The notes beneath the pieces were generated by a model. It was not told the DNA's origin, did not search any database, and saw only the letters and a program-made list of their open reading frames with translations. A stretch of DNA of 64,000 nt from Camellia lanceoleosa (Eukaryota; Streptophyta; Magnoliopsida; Ericales; Theaceae): the NCBI GenBank assembly GCA_025200525.1, contig CM045767.1:2925437-2989436 (forward strand). Direction: 5' to 3'. Positions 11,053-22,999 of the stretch are shown here, one piece after another. The position numbers and the translations under genes were made by a program. Position 1 is the stretch's first letter; each line of letters starts with the position of its first letter.

Positions 11053-11068
11053 GTCAAAGAAGGGCAAC
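11053..11068 (+). other. Polypurine tract of element 1
   Basis: CAAAGAAGGGCAAC directly abuts the LTR start TGTAGACA, the place where plus-strand priming occurs in LTR retrotransposons. Element 2 has the matching AAAGAGGGCAAT next to its LTR (minus strand, 54,358-54,370). Confidence 0.65.
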
Positions 11069-11977
11069 TGTAGACACCCCATTTTTTACTGACCTTAAGA
11101 CTCAGATGTCACCGATTGAGCGCTTGGTGATGTTGCATATCGCGCTCGTTCCGAAGTTTCAGAATCTCGGCCGCGAGCCTTGTCTCCGAACTTTCGGGCT
11201 TTTATGTGCTTTGCCTCGATTTGCGAACCGGGCCCCGTTTTCTCTGTTTTCTCTTCTCGAAGGGAGGGAGAGGTCTCGTAGATCATCTATCAGTGGCCGT
11301 AGGCTACGTTTCGTGGTCGTAGGCCATTTTTCCCATTTCGGAGCCCGGTTCCCGATTTTCGGAGCTGTCAGTTGTGTGCCTCGGTTCGGGACTGCTTAAT
11401 CGCCTCCGTTTGCTCTGGTTTTTGGCATGCATCTTATTTACTCCCTTTTGAGGGACACTGTGGTCCGAGAGACCAACTTCGTGGTCGAACACCACCTCCG
11501 GTGCTTAACAGTTAGTTTTCGGGGCTCGGGGCTGCGTGTTTCGGCCCTTGAACCTTCAATTTGCATCGGTTTGAGTCCATTTTTGGCAGGGACCTTATTT
11601 TCATTGTTATGAAGGTCGTAGAAGGGTGGGAGTCCAGCAATTGTTCTGAAAGCCAACTTTATTCCTTCATCGCTCCCCGTCGCCCGTTTTTCTTTCTAGT
11701 AAGCTGATGTTGACCACCCCCGGGCCACTTTTTTGGGCCATCAACCACATATTTGTGTTGTACACACCTGGGAGGCCACCAATATGTCATGGCCGGCCAG
11801 CAATTATTCCTGACCCTTTTGAACCCCTCTGAAAAGTTGGATTTTCTCTCTCTTGGTTCACATTTTCAGGATTTCAACCACATAGCTGTGTTGTGCACAC
11901 ATGGGAGGCCACCAATATGGGTGGCTAGCCAGCTTTCTCTGATTGACCCTTTTGACCCTAGCCGGCCGGCGAGGGGA

Positions 11978-11995
11978 GGTGGCCGGCCGGCCACC
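11978..11995. promoter_or_regulatory. Perfect 18-bp palindrome in LTR A
   Basis: GGTGGCCGGCCGGCCACC is a perfect palindrome about 150 bp upstream of the LTR TATA box. It is the same core found upstream of both antisense genes, and it is present identically at 53,462-53,479 in LTR B. Further GGCCGGCC sites flank it at 11,961 and 12,012. Confidence 0.55.
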
Positions 11996-12147
11996 TGAGC
12001 TCTCTAAAATTGGCCGGCCATGTTCCTTACAGCTAGTTCCTTACAGCTACACCCTCCTTTTCCCCCCCAGATTCTGTATTCGATGGGGGAACTATTGGAG
12101 GGGAAATTTGAATTTCATTTTCCCCCCCTTTTCTCCACTCCTTTGCC

Positions 12148-12154
12148 TATATAA
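12148..12154 (+). promoter_or_regulatory. TATA box of LTR A
   Basis: TATATAA in the context GCCTATATAACTAAC follows a long C/T-rich stretch and precedes ACACCCCCAGC. It is the best core-promoter match in the LTR and would place the U3/R border near 12,180. The start site itself is not visible from sequence. Confidence 0.6.
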
Positions 12155-15100
12155 CTAACACCCCCAGCTGTGTTTTAGAGGTTACAAAAATTTGTTCTAA
12201 GGCTCTTGCATTCAATCTCTCTCCCTCTCTACTCCAAGCATCAAAACCCCTTAAGTCCTACACCATTTTACACTACAACTCATAGCACCATACCTCCAAC
12301 ATCCATTCCAGCAACTTGAGACTGTCTTCCAGAGGTTAAGAGCTCCCAAACCTGGTCCAAAAGCTGTTGAAGCTTGGTTCTACAAGGGTGAGTCCCATTT
12401 TCCTTATTTCTTGCCTTATTTTGCATGTTATTTTAGACTTTTTTGAAAGCATTTTTGGGCTCCAACCCAAACTGTAAATAGTCATATTTTGAGCTTCTTT
12501 TCATGTTTGATCAAGGACCTCTTGCTGTTTGAGGCATCTTGCTATCACTTGCCTCTTTAACTCTCTTTTAGGCCTTTTTTTGCATAGTATTTTAGGATTA
12601 TTTGTGAGCTGTTTTGGACTTGGTCATAAACTGTAAAATATCTTGTTTTGAGCTTCTCTTAAACATTGTTGAAGGGCTATCCTCTGTTTGAGGCCAGCAG
12701 CAACCACTTGTCTCTTTATCCCTCTTTTAAGCCTTTTCTTGCATGATAGTTTAGCCTCACTTGTGTTTATTTTCGTGGATTGATGTAAACTTTAAAGTAC
12801 CTTTTTTTGATCTCCTCTTCAAATTTGTTGAAGGGCTCCTTGCCATTTGAGGCCATCTGCTGTCCCTTATCTCTATTCTCTTGTTTAGGGCCATTTTTGT
12901 GTGATAGAGTAGCCCTATTTGTGCTCATTTTTGAGACTTTTTGTAAACTGGAAAAAGGATTTTTTTTGGCATCATCTTCATGTTTTATTAAGGGAATTTT
13001 CTTATTTGAGGTCACATGCTTCCTTGAATGCTAGATTGTCTCTTGTTTTGAGCCTTACACCTTAGCTCCAATGGCATGCTTTGTTTGGCCTTCTAGCCAC
13101 TGGAATCCAGTGGATTTCTAGTGGCTTTGATGCTATTTTGAGCCTCCAAATTAGAGGGGGGTGACCCCCTCTTACCTTGACTTGTTTGGTGGTCATTTTG
13201 GCCTTCTAAAGCGACCCCATCTTGCATGCTTCTTAGTCACATTCTAGGGTCAATTTGTTGAGTTTCAGGACTACCATATTTGATTTTCAAAGTTGGTTTG
13301 GGGCTGCCACATGTCTATCTTGTATATGCTTAAGAATCCCTTTGTATGCCCTCTAAAGGAACCCTCATTTGTGCATGTGTTGGCTGTATTTCCATGGTTA
13401 TTTGGGCTTATTTTGGCATGCTTTATTCACTAATTTTTTCTGGTTTGGTGAGTTCTCACTTGCTTCATGTACTTGCCATGTAATCCATGTTTGATAGTCA
13501 AAATTGCATGCTAATTTAAGCCATCTTGCTAGCACTTTTTGGCCACACTCTAAACTGGAAAAGTTCATATTTTGGGATTGCCTTGACTCTGTCTTCATGT
13601 TTCATGTTCAAATAATGCACGCTTTGTATAGCTATAAGTCATTCCATGTGCCTAGTTTTGAGTTTCGGGTCTCATCTCATGCATCGGGTGCCATATTGCC
13701 ATGCTTCGGGGCTGTTTAGCATCATGTTTTAGTGCTGAAATTTTCTTATTTGCATATCATGTTCCATGCCTTACCATGCTTTGGTAGAGTGGCATTCGTG
13801 CCTTAGTTCGGTCATCGGTTTGCGTACATGTGTGCATGCATCTCGAGTGTCTCATTTCCATCTCATGGCCACTGATGTGAGTGTGGCTGAGGTCCACTCA
13901 TGTTGACGTAAGTTCATTATGCATTGTGTATGCCATTTCATTTCATAGCATTGTGTATACTAGGTTGCATGTTAGAGCATCGTGTATGCCATGTCACATC
14001 GTGCATGTTATCTCATAGCATTGTGCACGCTAGGTTGTATGTTAGTTGCATTCATGCATGTCATCTCATTTGTATTGTGTTTGGGATAGGAGTTAGCCTG
14101 AGCACGGGAAACGAGGGACGTTTCGTACTCCGAGTGACGGAACGTGTCTCAATTCCCAGTCACCGACACTCCGGATTATCCATGATGGAGTCTTGGTCTT
14201 GTTGTGTTTATATGTGCATTCATTTCATATTGAGTTGTGCAATTCGACTCCTCGACCATCATGATTGGTGGCACGAGGATCGAGGCATGCATACATATGT
14301 GAAAATACATTGCTATGCCCCTTTCCTGCTCTCTGTTACAGCGAATCAGAAACCAACAATCCCTTTTGGAGCTTCATGCAACATTCCGAGCTTAATTGCA
14401 AACAGAGGCTAATTGGGACATCACAGTGGATTTCCGCGCAAAGGCAACCCGAGCATGCATCATTCGTCATCCGGAGTAGAGTCGAGGCAGTCCATAGCTT
14501 GCATGCTAGTTTATAGCTTTCCTAGATTAATCTGTTTAATTAATTAGGATTTTGTACTTATTGGGACTGTATTATTTATTTGGGACTGTATATTATTTAT
14601 TCGGACCCTCAACGCGAGGGCTATATTGTAATAAATGTGCGTGTGTGTGATGTATGTCTTCCAACCCCACGTCTTTCTCCCTTTTATTTACCAGCTTATG
14701 ATGGTTAGATTAGGGCATGTTTCAATTAGCATACAGTATGATAGCATGTTTGCATTCATTCATTTGTTTTGCATGCACCGGGCTCGGCGCATCATAACTT
14801 ACTGCATTGTATTTCAATTCCAAGTTGAGTACTTGTTAATTGATGCATCCCATATTCCATGTTTAGAGTAGCCGAACCTGCTATAGTTGCATTATTGCAT
14901 GTGTTGCATTAGACATTTCTGTATAGTTAGGATCATGCATGATTTCTAATTAGCTTCTGTTTTGGCTTGGAGTACTCGGTGAGTTTTTGTGCTTTAGCAT
15001 CCTTGTATGTGTGTGAGTAACTGCCATGATAGCATGTTTACCATGAGGCTATTTGCTTATATGATATAACTGCCTGAATGCTTGTGGGTGAAGGTTGGGT

Positions 15101-15699
15101 TATTTGGATTGGAACAAATCATCAATTGCGAGTTTTAAGCCCACTAGATAGTGGCAAAACCATGCTTTCTAAGCCCACCCGAGGGTGGCAAAACCTTCAT
15201 TTTTAAGCCTACTTGCGAGTAGCAAACCATCTTTCAAAGAAAAAAACAAATATACTTGTATACTGTGCGCATCACATAGTAAATCTAGGCTAATAACCGG
15301 TATAAGAATACATAATGTTTTCAAAACTAGATATCATGGTTAGTAGAGGCCAATCTTTGATCGGGCGAGCGAGGGTGCTCACGAAGTGACCTTCCCCAAT
15401 CGTACCCAAGTTCCCGAGCCGAGGCAACTTTGGTGATGACGGACACGTGGCCTTAAGCACGAGTCAGGGTTTCCTAAATTTTCCAAAATAAAATATTTAG
15501 GTGGCGACTTTGTATCTGGAAAAGCAGTCCATGTTTGGCACTTCTTTCAAAAAAATCTGTTTTTCTCAAAACAATTTGCCGGATTTGGACTCTTTGGTTC
15601 AGATTAAGAACCGTGACAATTTGAGTCCTGAACTGTAGTGAGCCCAAAACAAACGAAACGGGGGGCCCATCTTTCCCGGGGCGTTCGGGGACGTCTACA

Positions 15700-16784
15700 C
15701 CTTGGAAAAGGCATGCTATCATTACCTGAAAATGTTACTCCCCACTAGGGTGAGCCATAGCCCAGTAAAAATCATCTAACACAGTATATGAAACTTAGCA
15801 AAGATATAAGTACAAGTGCATAAACAATGCATGTGGTAAAACTTTTCTCAACATTAAATACTCATAAGGTATCAATTTCAAGCTTATATCCATTCACTTT
15901 CAATTCACTGATACGTTCTCCATTCATGAATCAAATTCATTATTTCTCAACAAATGAATTGAGGCTACAACTCAATAAATTGCAAATCACACAACACATA
16001 TGCACAAACACTTCAAACTTCTTGTTTCACGAAAATTTCGTCTGCGGGTAGCTGTCAAACAGGACCCATGTAAACATAGGCCATACAGGCACTACAATTG
16101 TCATTTTACGAATATTTCGTCCGCGGGCTAGGCACCCATGTATAATTTCGGGACCTTCACCCAGGACACTCCAACCAACTTAATTATAATGGAGTCCATC
16201 CCCTTTCTCATCCCAAACAAATATCCATACATATGTAACGAATTTAAACAGATAATCAAACATGAAGCACATCCCATTTCCACTTCCTAACAAACATACA
16301 TATACAATATATATAAACATAGTCATATTCAATGACAACCATCAAAGATTGGTTTCAATTTACCTAATCCACATGCAATTTCTACAACAATCCAAAGTTA
16401 TCCTCCACCGATAGCCCAATATAATTATCTCTAAACAGATATTCAATCTCAACAGATAGTTTATTCAAAACTTCCAAAAAAATAAGTTAATACATAACCA
16501 ATTCCACCATTTATGTCAACTCTCTCTCAATTTCACATTTCCAATGTCAATTTCAATTTTTGTATAAAAATAGTTTGACCCAATTAGGGCAATTTCTCAC
16601 TTTTCCCAAATATTAATCAAATACCAAAATCATCAAATTAGGCATAGCACAACATCATTTTCAAACCCCACAAACATTAATTTCATTTACACCCAAAACT
16701 TCTCTTTGAAACTCTATACCCAAAACCTAAGGTTTGTTTTAAGACATCCCCAAATCACACCATTGTTACACAAAAGACAATATC
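15700..16784. other. AT-rich flank, no gene
   Basis: No open frame of note. Two related motifs, ACGAAAATTTCGTCTGCGGG (16,028-16,047) and ACGAATATTTCGTCCGCGGG (about 16,108-16,127), stand about 80 bp apart. The stretch is continuous with 28,011 onward if the CACTA insertion is removed, so both may belong to one older, unidentified repeat. Confidence 0.5.
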
Positions 16785-16799
16785 CACTACAAGAAATTG

Positions 16800-17110
16800 C
16801 ACTTTTGGCGACGGCGTCAATTTTTCATCGCCAAAAGTATATTTTTGGCGACACAGTGATCAATTTCGTTGGTAAAAGTATACCTTTACCGACGCAATTT
16901 GTTGTCGTCGCTAAAAAGGCATAAAATTATTTTAGCGCCAAATTTTTTGGTTGGCGCTAAAATTTCATAACTTTTACCTACGAGGCTTATGTTTTAGCAA
17001 CATAATGAGCGTTGCTATTAGTGTGCTTACTTTTGGCGACGACAAGTTGGCGTGGGCAAAGAGTTAACCATTTAGCGACGATGACACTATTCGTCGGTAA
17101 AAGTTTTGCT
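16800..17110. repeat. Left subterminal repeats of the outer CACTA
   Basis: Repeated TTTTGGCGACG, TTACCGACG, TTAGCGCC and TTAGCGACGA motifs appear in both orientations with short AT spacers. The right-end counterpart is 27,310-28,000. Confidence 0.85.
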
Positions 17111-17881
17111 AGTAGAATGATGTGATTTAGTGATTTGTGTTTTTTATTATAATTTTTGAAAGAGTTTTAAATATTTTAGTTACTGAATTGTAAAATTAAA
17201 ATGATCATTGAATTAGATCACAAAATGAACCCATTGAGCCCAAACACACTCTTAAGTTTAGATAACTAATTTGAGATAATTTAAACTTTTTCAAAGAATA
17301 TGGTTAGATTATCAATTTCAATATGTTTGTTTTTATTTTCAGAAACTAGTTTCAATTTTTTTTTTCCTAAAAAACTAAAAAAAAAAATTGGGTGAAAAAA
17401 AAACTTATTATTTTTGTATATTTTTATCTTTTAGGTCATAAATACTTTTTAAAATTTTTAAAATATAATTTTGATTTTTATTGCTTTCAAATTATTTTTA
17501 ATTTTTTCAATTTTTTCAAAAAAAAAAAAAACAAATCTAAATTTTTTTTGAATTTTTTTTTTAATCTTTTAGGTTATAAATACTTTTTAAAATTTTAAAA
17601 ATATAATTTTAATTTTTATTGCTCTGAGACTATTTTTAATTTTTTTTTAAAAAAACAAATCTAAAAATTATTTTGAATACTTTATTTTATTTTATTTATT
17701 TTTTTGGGGTAATCTACTGATCGGCGGTCTCCCTCTTAAAATTCCCTCTCTTTTTTTCCCTCATCAATTCTCCCCAAATCAATCTCTCAATGTATGTGTT
17801 TCTCTCTCTCTAAACGGGGAGTGACCAGGAAAATGGATTTGAAAGCCGCTGCCACAACCACAACACAAAAGAGACACCTTT

Positions 17882-17924
<43 letters not shown>

Positions 17925-18291
17925 TTTGCATTTCAAAAATCAAATCCTATACACTCAAAATACACACGCACATACTCTCATTTCTCTCGATTTCAGTTGA
18001 GTTTTATCCAATTTCGCCAAGATCACAGTCCTAGGGTTCGGATTCATCCTCATTCTCTCTTTACTTCACCAGATCCTTCTATATCCTCTCACTTCAATGG
18101 CCTTCTTTTGATCTTCGTATGCTTAAATAGGTAACTATACATACTTACTTACTTACACACTCTTTCTCTGTATATATATTTGCATTTGTGTTTTCAAAGA
18201 GATTTATGTGAAGCGATGGGTTCAATCTGGGTATCTTTTGTTTCAATACGTGGATCTTCATTTTGGGTGAATCTTAGAATCGAGCTCTGGA
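17111..18291. other. Outer CACTA interior, left: AT-rich DNA and a UTR-like segment
   Basis: 17,111-17,700 is almost pure A/T with long homopolymers. 17,740-18,135 resembles a plant 5' UTR: it is pyrimidine-rich, with a (GA)n microsatellite at 17,884-17,922 and a possible donor AATAG|GTAACT near 18,130. It may be the upstream part of the captured HESO1-like gene, but nothing proves it. Confidence 0.45.
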
Positions 18292-18684
18292 CACTACTAC
18301 AAAAATGCTTAAAGATCACATTTAAAGAAATTAAAACATGACACTTTTAATGAAAGTGTGATTAAAAAAATCAAATTAATATTTTAATCACATTTAATTT
18401 AATTGAGTGTGAAAGTATTTATTTTTTATCACACCTTTCAATTAAATGTGGTTATATCATTTTTTTTTTATCACACCTTCTAGCCAACGTGTGATTATAT
18501 GTAATTTTTTTAATTTGTTAAACAAATGAGATAAAAAATACTTCTTTTTTTTCAAAAAAAAAAATTTACTGCCCACCTCTACATTAAACAAATCATTTTT
18601 ATCTTTTGGAATTCCAAACTAAATAGCCTCTCTCTTTTTTTCTGAATACCGAACCTATCTCTCACTTCTCTATCTCTCGCTCTC

Positions 18685-18825
18685 TCAAAACCCTAACCCT
18701 AGTCTTCTGTATATTCTTGGATTAGCCAGCACTATCTCCTTTCTTCGACCAGTGGAGAGTGATGAGCGGCGACGGTGGAGGCAATCGGCTAGTGGCGGCA
18801 GTGGCAGCGATCGGCGATAACTGAG
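18685..18825 (+). promoter_or_regulatory. Captured promoter/5' exon segment with telo-box
   Basis: AAAACCCTAACCCTAG (about 18,687) is a plant telo-box, a motif common in promoters of ribosome-biogenesis and translation genes. A short frame starts at ATG 18,762 (Gly/Ala-rich, about 20 codons, ending in a stop) and runs to a donor CTGAG|GTATAT at 18,825. It looks like a captured promoter plus first exon, possibly of the MPP10-like gene further right. Confidence 0.4.
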
Positions 18826-20010
18826 GTATATTTTTCTCTTCTCTTCTTATTCTTCATAGAAACACTGCTATGCTTTTGATTATCGGATTGAGTTACTTAT
18901 GGTCATTGAGTATAAATAATCCTACTTTACGATGTAAAGTTTCCTGAAAATTGGTCTAAAGCATCGCACTTAATTAGCCAATTCGACAAGGGGATTTGGC
19001 CATATGGACTGACATACAATTTATCCCCATAGAAATTAAGAGATTTACACTTCGTAATAGAAATGCTCACAATAATCCAGTTCACACCCACTAACTCATG
19101 GTTGATGAGTCTGCTGTAATCAAAGTCTATGTTATTTGCATATTACCTGGAAATAGTGATCTAAAACAGGAATTACTGTGTTTAAATTAATTACATACAT
19201 ATTAGTAGACAGTCCCCATTTTGAGCAGAGGCATCATTGGCAACAAATATAGGATGGCAGGCACCAGGGGCGTGGAACAGAACAATCTGCTAGAGTTGGT
19301 GTTAATCATGGGGTCAAGTGGTGGTATTAGTTTGAAACTTGAGTTTATTATCCTCACTAGTTCAAAATTAAAGGGAAATTTTGACATTGAAAATTTATAA
19401 TCACAAAGAACTCTTAAAGCCAGCAATTGTAAATAAAGATATTATATAGAGGAGGAATCACCGAAAATAATAATGGTTGAGCTAACTAAAGACTCGCTTC
19501 CTAAGAGCAATCACGCAAATCAATCATTTACATTAAATGGGAATCATTAAAATTTTAATAAAGGTTGAGCCGACCATAGGCCTTCGCTTCTCGTGATTGT
19601 AATTTCATTAAATTTATTACTGCAAATTTTAAATAAGTTATAATAAGTGGAATTGTTGACATTACTAGAATCAACTTTTGCTATCAAAATCAAAGGGAAT
19701 GCCACCCATGTAGAAAGGAGTCAAAGTTGCCACAAGATGAAGGTAAGAAGATTTCCTCATTTTATATTGATAGTTATTTCTGTTTGGGTGTGGTTATTTC
19801 TCTCTCTCTCTCTCTCTATGCTTTTGTCTCCCCACTGGGTTCAATTCATCTTGTGGAGGACGGTTTCTCATTGTTTGAGCGCACCGTAGAGACATTTTTA
19901 TAATCTTCACGTTTTTGAAATCTTTGCAATATCCATTCATATGGATCTCAGCAGTGTGTCACCTTTCTGTGAAGTGAATTCCTAATTATTGACTATGCAT
20001 TTGATGAAAG
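18826..20010. other. Nested CACTA interior without recognised gene
   Basis: Intron-like AT-rich sequence. An exon-like piece at about 19,650-19,742 ends at AAG|GTAAG, but I cannot assign it. A (CT)n run lies at 19,798-19,820. Confidence 0.4.
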
Positions 20011-21255
20011 GTAATTGTTGCGAAAAGGCCAAAGAATAGTGCATCAGAAGTTGATCTAGATTTCGAGCACAATGTGAAACCTGCCCCTGTAATCACAAAG
20101 GTAAGATTGGCTAGAGTTTGGTTCATTTATACATACAGACAAGCTTCAAAGAAGCTGAGCTGCAACTATTCATGAGCAGTTTGGTTCACTTGCAGCCCTA
20201 GTCAAACGGATAATAGTTTGCCAAAAATACTCACTGCCAAGGGTCATTTACAAATATATGATGTTATTTGTGATTTCTAATTTATGCTGTGGAAAATCTG
20301 TATTATTTGCTGTCACAGCGGAGTTCTGAAGTATGGTATGATGAAAAACACTTTCTTCAATGAAAAGTAGCACAATGCCCCAAACTTTAGTAGAATTTCT
20401 GGACATTACTATTTTACCTTGTCATTCATGTTATGGTACACATCTATGAATCCTATTATTTTATCATTTTTTTCAAATGTTGTGTTCTTTTCTTACTTGT
20501 GATACTCACTATCAGTGTTGCTCTAGCATTATTGATTGTTACTATACCAGCTTGTTATGGTATACATCTATGAATCCCCTTGTTTTATCATTTTGTTCAA
20601 ATGTTACATTCTCTTTTTACTTGTCATGCTCCATTTTTTCTATCAGTGTTGCTTTGACTTTGTTAAACATTTGCTTGAATTGGCTTTGGTTATCTCTCTA
20701 TGCGTACATGTCACTGAATTGCTAATAAGAGATATCTATTGTATCATATTTCTTAGGGGCATTTTGATGATGTTCAGAAAGCTCCTAGTCTGCCATCTAA
20801 AGCACCAAAAGAATTCAAGGAATTGGTAATCAATGCTTTCCAATATATTTTCATTATTTCATTTCTCTTCTTTATATTATTATATATATTTTAAATATGA
20901 AAGTAAAAAGTAACATGAATGAGCTTCATTTTACTTGTATTTTGCAGGATGATAATAAGAGCAAGAAAGGACTTGCTGAAGTTCACGAGGTTCATATATC
21001 CTAAACTTCATTAGCTGTTTGATACACAAATTCATTGGCTGCTTATTTATGATGTAGACTAAGTTCTCCATTATATACTTAGCATTATATGATGCCTATC
21101 AGTTCATTAATTGTGAAATGATGTGCATTGATTCTTCTTTAATTAGTTTTAACTATCATACATTGATTGGTTTTTAATCATTGTAGGAAGAATATGTTCA
21201 GAAAACTGGCATAGTTTCTGCAGCATTGTCTTTCTCAGATGAACAAAAGAAAGAG
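20011..21255 (+). pseudogene. Captured fragment of an MPP10-like gene (U3 snoRNP protein)
   Basis: Four exons with GT-AG borders, all in phase 0 and free of stops: 20,011-20,100 (starts VIVAKRPKNSASEVDLDFEH), 20,757-20,825 (GHFDDVQKAPSLPSKAPKE), 20,948-20,989 (DDNKSKKGLAEVHE) and 21,187-21,255 (EEYVQKTGIVSAALSFSDEQ). The KKGLAE-hE-EYVQK pattern with an upstream FDDVQ-AP-LP segment is what I recognise from the conserved C-terminal half of MPP10, a nucleolar protein of the U3 snoRNP needed for 18S rRNA processing. Here it covers only about 90 codons and sits inside a CACTA element with its introns, so it is genomic DNA captured by the transposon and not the working gene. A database search should confirm the identity. 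It could still be spliced into a chimeric transcript. Confidence 0.72.
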
Positions 21256-22216
21256 GTGCACTTTGTTTGCTTCACTAGATGTTTACTGCCTTCTATTTCT
21301 ATTACATTTAGTTAGTGATTATATCTCTAGAGTGATTGAATTGAGACAACTTATCTCTGTTAGCTAAAGATCAGTATCACTATTACAAAAGAAATAAATA
21401 GAATAGGCTACGTGCTCATCATGATAGTGAGTGGCCTTTTTTTGTTCAAACCTTTTCTTTTGGCCTTATTTTGTTCACACCCTGTCTTCTATTTGATGCC
21501 AATTGCACTGCCCATTAGATCATATATAATATAGCCATCATCGGTATAATGAAATATTAAATCTTAGAATGTCAAGCTTGAGTACTGTGTAATGGTCATT
21601 TTAGGTAATGAATACATCCAATGAAACTTGTTTCATATATCGAATAATTTTTACATATAAGAGATGGAAGGAAGCCAGACGGTGTTTGCCTTCTTGTTGG
21701 CTCTTGTTGTCGTGGGTTCACGGATAACTCTATGAGTGATGTCATATTCAGTTTCATTAGTTAGGTCTCTGTAATTAACACACACAAAACTGATATTTAA
21801 AACAACCTTGTGATTTTTTTTTCAAATATTGAATTAAATAAAGCACAAGTTTATAATATGCATGTCTGGTTGTTGACCCTGTAGTTTCTTTTGTTTTTTT
21901 GTGGATGCAGATAATTTTATATGCAGAATTATATGTAAGTACAGTTGGTTCTTCTGTGTTTATGTAGTTTCTTTTATTCATATCATTGGACCCATACTAC
22001 TACTAGTGCAACTTGACATTGGTCAGCTAAAGTTGCATGACATAAAGGAAAAAATTTCTGAATGTGGGTTGATAGGGGACCATCCATGTTTTGATAGGTC
22101 TTACAATTCGGAAGGTAATGGCTATTGGTAATTGTGTCTCTAACCAGTGACTCATCTGTCTAATAGTAAAGTGATTAAAGGTCTAGGTTTCGATGGTTTG
22201 TTGTCACAGAGCCTAT
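21256..22216. other. Intron-like interior of the nested CACTA
   Basis: Mostly AT-rich noncoding DNA. One exon-like piece at about 22,018-22,114 (reading IGQLKLHDIKEKISECGLIG then to GAAG|GTAATG) has coding character but no family I can name. Confidence 0.35.
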
Positions 22217-22506
22217 GGGTTTGTTTGGTTTGAATTTCCCAAAAATTTTTGGGAAAATTTCTTTACAAATGAGTTTTCAGAAAAACTCAAACCAAACAAA
22301 TTTTTCCAAAAAAATTTTCCAAAACTTGTAAACCAAACAAGTTTTCCAAACAAATCTCTCTCTCATACACATCAAATCAATCACTTTTTCCAAAACTCTC
22401 TCTCAAAATAATTTTCCAAAACATCTTTCCAAAAAAACCAAACCAAACAACTTTTCGTACTTTTTATCCCCCAAACTCATCTCTCAAACTCAAACCAAAC
22501 ATACCC
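22217..22506. mobile_element. MITE, 290 bp, TSD TAT
   Basis: Ends GGGTTTGTTTGGTTTGAATT and, in reverse, GGGTATGTTTGGTTTGAGTT form a terminal inverted repeat; TAT flanks both sides (22,214-22,216; 22,507-22,509). The interior is a set of CCAAACAA/TTTTCCAAAA motifs with no coding capacity. A 3-bp duplication and the GGGTNTGTTTGG end suggest a PIF/Harbinger-like MITE. Confidence 0.7.
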
Positions 22507-22999
22507 TATATTTTCCACTATAGTTCTCATTTGTTTGAGATATCTATGTAGTGAGAAATGCCTCATGAAACAAGAATTTCACCAAATCAACCATCTATTG
22601 GCCCCATAGGGGCAAAAAATTGCCAAAAACTGGCTTTATAATAGTGGGGTAGGGCATCTTTGAGGTAAAATCCCTACTCTTGTCAATGTGGCAAGAATCC
22701 GTTTGGACCCACCAATTACAGAATCCACTTGATCATTTCTATATGTAGAAAACTGGGAATATCATTTTTTGAGATGATTTCTATATGTCACCGTAGGGAG
22801 GAGGATCCTCATGAGGTTTTTCAAAGAAGCAAGCGAAGTAATGGGGAAAAGAAGGAAAACATCACATCAATTTGAAATGACAAAATCCAGAGGAAGGAAA
22901 ATTCTAAATAGGTAGTGTTGATTCTGACTCTTGAAAATGCTTTGTAACTTCCCATCTCTTGGTTTAAAAACTTATTTTCATTGCTTCTATCTGTTGCAG

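Larger units (their letters stand above)
1..15699 (+). mobile_element. Tat-like Ty3/gypsy LTR retrotransposon, 3' part (element 1)
   Basis: The element enters from outside the window and runs through pol, a 3' noncoding block, two antisense genes, a polypurine tract and a 3' LTR ending at 15,699. Two RNase H domains in pol (native plus archaeal-type) are a known mark of the plant Tat lineage, which also often carries extra ORFs, some of them antisense, between pol and the 3' LTR. GC content drops sharply just after 15,699. Gag, protease, primer-binding site and 5' LTR are outside the window. All three genes contain nonsense codons, so this copy is not autonomous now. The lineage call is firm; the right boundary rests on the TGTAGAC...GTCTACA termini and on comparison with the copy at 49,860. 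Confidence 0.85.
11069..15699 (+). mobile_element. 3' LTR of element 1 (LTR A, 4,631 bp)
   Basis: It starts TGTAGACACCCC and ends GGGGACGTCTACA, so the termini form an inverted repeat with TG...CA ends. It is collinear along its length with the copies at 49,860-54,357 (reverse) and 56,627-61,805. LTRs of 4-5 kb are unusual but known in Tat/Ogre-type elements. It contains a duplicated block of about 135 bp (about 11,740-11,830 and 11,875-11,960), a GGCCGGCC palindrome, a TATA box, and a long pyrimidine- or AT-rich part (12,200-13,900). A highly conserved terminal part (15,360-15,600) includes GACGGACACGTGGCC and TTTAGGTGGCGACT. Open frames here, the longest at 13,924-14,412, are not supported as genes. 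Confidence 0.88.

Noticed and set aside
13924..14412. 162-residue frame in LTR A
   Set aside because: Cys/His-rich composition comes from CATG-rich repeats, and the frame is not kept in LTR B or C.
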